Notes under the pieces: model-generated
Seen by the model: the letters and a program-made list of their open reading frames with translations, nothing else
Told to the model about the DNA's origin: nothing
Databases searched by the model: none
From: Rhodamnia argentea
Taxonomy: Eukaryota; Streptophyta; Magnoliopsida; Myrtales; Myrtaceae
Reading direction: 5' to 3'
Length of the DNA stretch: 64,000 nt
NCBI RefSeq assembly: GCF_020921035.1
Contig: NC_063155.1
Span: 30,063,294 to 30,127,293 of the forward strand
Translations under genes and position numbers: made by a program
Shown here: in pieces, positions 61,076 to 64,000 of the stretch
Position numbering within the stretch: position 1 is the first letter of the stretch
How the letters are laid out: each line of letters starts with the position of its first letter

Positions 61076-62239
61076 AGATGGATATCCAGATGCTATGCAC
61101 TGGATTCATGCAGTCACTGCCGTAAGCTCTTATTTTTTTTTAGCTTAGGAAGCGGGTTACGATCAAATAAATATGATTAAGCCGTCGTGTGTTTGCCAGC
61201 CATCAGAAAGGGAAAGGCGAATGTCGAGATAGATCATGCTGGGATGATTGATTGTGAATCTTACCCATGGCTGTGCGCGCGCGGTGGCGTCGAAGATTCA
61301 GCTGTTGGGCCCCCTGCGAAAGGTACCTTGCGCTTGAAGGGTGCAAGATGCAAGCCATCAGCAGCGACACAGAACTGTACACAACAGCTATAATATGGGG
61401 CTTCTGATGCATTCTTTTAAGGAAAGATTAAACAAATGATCCACGAGCTTTAGCCTGATGTACAATGTGGTCCTCCCGAACTCCTGGTCTGTTCAATGTA
61501 GTCTCGCATCTTTAGGCACTTGCTCAATTTAGTTCCTAGACTCTATGAAAATGTCCAGTGTTGTCCTGTTGTCATTCCCTTAATTCAAATTCAGGGACAG
61601 TATTAAACACTTTATATAGCTCGAAGACTAGCTTAAACATGAATCAAAAATTTGTGAAACATATTGCACATCGGACCAAACTTCAGGGACCATTTGTGTC
61701 GATATCCCTTCTTAAAATGTGCCGTACGAGCACGATGTGATATGGGGCTCGAGTGTAGCAAACAGTTTTTGCGAGAAAGATAATTTTCTTCGATAGCATA
61801 AAAGAGCCCGCTTTCTGCTGCAAACCTGGGAAGAAGAAACTTACATCTCAATCATTGAGGACAAGATTACGGCAAATCCTGTCTGGTTGAGATTTCAGTT
61901 AGTCCATTCGAACGGAAGTGGCGAAAGACGTCAGCTTTTCAAGCGGATGATATTTCTCATGTATGTTCCGCGGCGCCAATCACCTTGTTTGTAACTGGAC
62001 ATCTGAAAGACCTACCAAGGATTAATAATGGGTGAGGTGAAATGTCCGTTTCCTCTTCAATATGGATCCAGGGATGCATTACAGAGCACATGAATGCCAC
62101 TAGCTAGTCTCGGGCAGCGTTTGGTTCCGCTTTGAATATGAGATTTGTAAAAATGCAAAGCCCTGAGCATAAGGAGCTTTGGGGAAAGGCAAATTGCGTT
62201 GGGTAAAAAATTCAATGTAAAGTAATTTTGAGTCGTGTA
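61076..62239. other. Intergenic region with a degenerate repeat patch
   Basis: At 61430-61730, words such as GTTCAATGTAGTCTCGC and CTCAATTTAGTTCCTAG recur. This is the style of the sub-repeats in the Mutator-like arms elsewhere in the window. No gene was recognised. Confidence 0.45.
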
Positions 62240-62608
62240 GTGTTTGGCAAAAGAAAATTGCAAATGGCTTTGACTGTATTTTTCTTTATATATGTAAAAT
62301 CAAACCCTCCGGCGAAGGGCTTAGGCCGATTGCAAGTGAGAGTCACCCAACGCCTGGAATTGTGCGACCTAGGTGACAATCACCTGGGTTGCGCGATCTC
62401 GCTGACCCCTGCTCTAAGGGGTAAAATTGGATATATTTAATAAGGTTTTGAGGGCAAAATAGGCAAATGATGATTTTCATTCATTAAGGCCTTCAAAATT
62501 TTGAAAATACTGAAAGCTCAATGCCGGTTCCTACCGGCATTGAACTTTCAGCCTTCCCAAGGCCAGCTTTCACCCCCCTAAAGTCCCTTGGGAATGGTTG
62601 CCAAACAC
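62240..62608. mobile_element. Small MITE-like element, GTGTTTGGCAA ends, with two internal hairpins
   Basis: The ends GTGTTTGGCAA (62240-62250) and TTGCCAAACAC (62598-62608) are perfect inverted 11-mers of a type common in hAT-like MITEs. Inside are a hairpin at 62362-62394 (GTGCGACCTAGGTGA, CAA, TCACCTGGGTTGCGC) and a stronger one at 62510-62551. No target duplication is obvious. Confidence 0.45.
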
Positions 62609-62810
62609 TCCAAAAAAAGGGCTTTCAAAATGTTGAACCCAACTTGGATCAGAGCTGAGAGAAATGCAAATTTCTAAAACCACTGGGACGTTTGGTGCTT
62701 GCAAGTAATGCATTGCCCCACTTCGTGTTTCACATTTCAATGATGAATAACAAGGTACTAGGGGAAAAATGAAAGGGGAATTCCCAAAGTTTGCTATGCA
62801 GAAGTCAAAC

Positions 62811-63131
62811 TCAAATCCTCATCAAGGCGATGAGAGCGTTGGGCCCTATCCTCTGCAGCAAAAAACATGAATCTGAGTTCATCTCCCTTGCAAAAGAGAT
62901 GGAAGCCGCAAAAGCTTCTTCTCTCCTAAGTTTGTTGGCTAGCAAATTGATTTTGTACCAGAAATAAATACAAAGTGAAATCCAAGCAATCATGCATGGC
63001 CTGATTTGCCATGCCCATTTGATCTCCCCCTCTGCTATTTTTCCTGCTTTCTCAAGCAAACTAGTTGCTGTAACAGTGAATTGTTCCCACAGCTCTCTCT
63101 TTCTGTCTCTCTCTCCATTTATTTCATCCAT
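62811..63131 (-). CDS. Possible small membrane protein (doubtful)
   Basis: This is a 106-residue open frame starting at a true ATG (MDEINGERDRKRELWEQFTV). It has one hydrophobic segment (CMIAWISLCIYFWYKINLLA, residues about 47-66). The charged N-terminus and balanced composition are protein-like. I recognise no family, and it lies only about 260 bases upstream of the FLA gene on the opposite strand, where chance frames also occur. Confidence 0.2.
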   Translation of the reverse strand: MDEINGERDRKRELWEQFTVTATSLLEKAGKIAEGEIKWAWQIRPCMIAWISLCIYFWYKINLLANKLRREEAFAASISFAREMNSDSCFLLQRIGPNALIALMRI

Positions 63132-63389
63132 GTTTTGCTTTTAGCACAACACTTTATCATTGAGGTGCTAACTACTGAATTCCCCCTAACTAAAAATTGT
63201 AACCTCTCACCTAATTTTCATTTTCTCCAAACTTTAGTGATCACCACTCTCTTTCCCAGGTTTCCAAATAAATTGCAAGTCTCTCCCTCCTCTTTCCCTC
63301 ACACAACGCAGCAGGCTTCTTCAAGGACCACTTCTTCACTGTCCTCTCTTCACAATCCCTTCCCTTCACCAAGCGCAGAGAAAGAAAGT

Positions 63390-64000
63390 ATGATGAAGTG
63401 CCTGTCGTTTCCACTCCTGCTGGTCCTGCTCTTCCATTGCTCTGCCACCTCGGCTCAGCCTGCGGCAGCCCCGGCTCAGCCTGTGTCTCCCCCGGCTCCG
63501 CCTGTGTCGCCCCCGGCTCCGCCTGCTTCCCCCCCGGCTCCGCCTGCCTTAGGCCCGGCTCCGCCTTCCCTAGGCCCGGTTCCTGCAGGCCCACCAGACA
63601 TCACGAAGATCCTCGCCAAGGCGGGCCAATTCACGGTGCTGCTCAAGCTCTTGAGGGTCACCTCGGTTGACAAACAGATCAACGCGCAGCTTAACAACTC
63701 GAACAACGGCCTAACCATCTTCGCCCCGAACGACAACGACTTCTCGAGCCTCAAGTCTGGGACTTTGAACCAGCTCTCAGCTGAGCAGCAGGTCGAGCTC
63801 GTGCAGTTCCATGTAGTCCCGAACTTCTTGTCCGTGTCCCAGTTCCAAACCGTCAGCAATCCGCTGAGGACGCAGGCCGGTGGGAGCGGGAAGTTCGAGT
63901 TCCCACTGACTTTGACTACTTCCGGTAGCAGTGTGAATATATCGACTGGTGTCACCAATGCAACAGTGGACCAAATAATATATTCAGACGGCCAGTTGGC
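63390..64000 (+). CDS. FLA: Fasciclin-like arabinogalactan protein, FLA11/FLA12 type (cut by window end)
   Basis: FLAs are secreted, usually GPI-anchored cell-wall glycoproteins; the FLA11/12 group is tied to secondary-wall and wood-fibre formation. The 203 residues present start MMKCLSFPLLLVLLFHCSAT, a signal peptide to about residue 23. An AGP-type region of (V/A)SPPAPP repeats follows (about 24-65). A single fasciclin domain comes next: DITKILAKAGQFTVLLKLLR, the H1 motif GLTIFAPNDNDF, the central LVQFHVVP and the beginning of H2 (TVDQIIYSDGQL). The second AGP region and anchor signal lie beyond the window. The leader is CT-rich. The second ATG follows at once, so the start could be either of two adjacent codons. 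Confidence 0.93.
   Translation, partial: MMKCLSFPLLLVLLFHCSATSAQPAAAPAQPVSPPAPPVSPPAPPASPPAPPALGPAPPSLGPVPAGPPDITKILAKAGQFTVLLKLLRVTSVDKQINAQLNNSNNGLTIFAPNDNDFSSLKSGTLNQLSAEQQVELVQFHVVPNFLSVSQFQTVSNPLRTQAGGSGKFEFPLTLTTSGSSVNISTGVTNATVDQIIYSDGQL
63445..63590 (+). repeat. Coding tandem repeat in the FLA gene
   Basis: Units of about 24 bases (CCCCCGGCTCCGCCTGTGTC and variants) occur about six times, encoding SPPAPP(V/A). The long antisense open frame here is a shadow of this repeat. Confidence 0.85.

Noticed and set aside
63241-63958. Antisense frames with repeated QAEPG/GGAGG patterns
   Set aside because: Shadow of the SPPAPP coding repeat of the FLA gene.
1-64000. tRNA, rRNA, CRISPR array or phage-type systems
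   Set aside because: No cloverleaf with GGTTCRANNCC in the right place, no rRNA-like sequence and no spaced identical repeats; a plant nuclear locus makes CRISPR irrelevant.

Overview
This is nuclear DNA from a flowering plant. The genes have many GT–AG introns, AT-rich introns and intergenic DNA, GA/CT microsatellites in gene leaders, and several families of small inverted-repeat transposons. The proteins are typical of eudicots. The gene set and order (FLA12-like, Root cap, PDX2, GRIK, F-box/kelch, RINGv, YrdC, HDS) match, from memory, Arabidopsis chromosome 5 genes At5g60490 to At5g60600, so this is most likely a conserved block in a eudicot. The style of the repeats and of the FLA gene suggest a woody rosid, perhaps Myrtaceae, but that is only an impression.

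Layout. 0.8-1.3 kb (+): small proline-rich, arabinogalactan-like membrane protein. 2.5-8.1 kb (-): HDS/IspG, plastid MEP pathway. 11.4-13.2 kb (-): YrdC/Sua5 tRNA-modification enzyme, fully resolved into four exons. 14.4-17.8 kb (-): RING-CH membrane protein. 22.5-23.7 kb (-): F-box/kelch protein. 27.4-31.1 kb (-): GRIK/SnAK kinase. 38.6-43.7 kb (+): large protein of unknown function. 48.8-52.7 kb (+): PDX2, vitamin B6 glutaminase. 54.7-56.0 kb (+): secreted Root cap-family protein. 57.0-59.0 kb (+): NF-YC10/DPB3-1-like histone-fold protein. 63.4 kb to the window end (+): fasciclin-like arabinogalactan protein, cut by the edge.

The gaps at 18-22 kb, 24.4-27.4 kb, 32-38.6 kb, 43.8-48.8 kb and 59-63.4 kb hold non-autonomous elements. 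The best supported are a 971-bp hAT-like element with perfect 8-bp target duplications (33457-34427) nested in an older repeat, a 386-bp Mutator-like element with an 11-bp duplication (44372-44757), a roughly 966-bp element with very long inverted arms (45534-46499), and a broken LTR-retrotransposon remnant (about 47.03-48.33 kb). There are also several tandem duplications, including two unrelated 46-bp ones and a degenerate array of about 85-bp units at 46.5-47.0 kb.

The genes do not form a pathway. They are independent housekeeping and regulatory genes held in an old syntenic order. I found no operon-like or defence-like system. The most unusual gene-level points are a duplicated exon tail with decoy splice donor inside an HDS intron, a GC–AG first intron in PDX2, and an unclear last splice junction in the unknown 38.6-43.7 kb gene.
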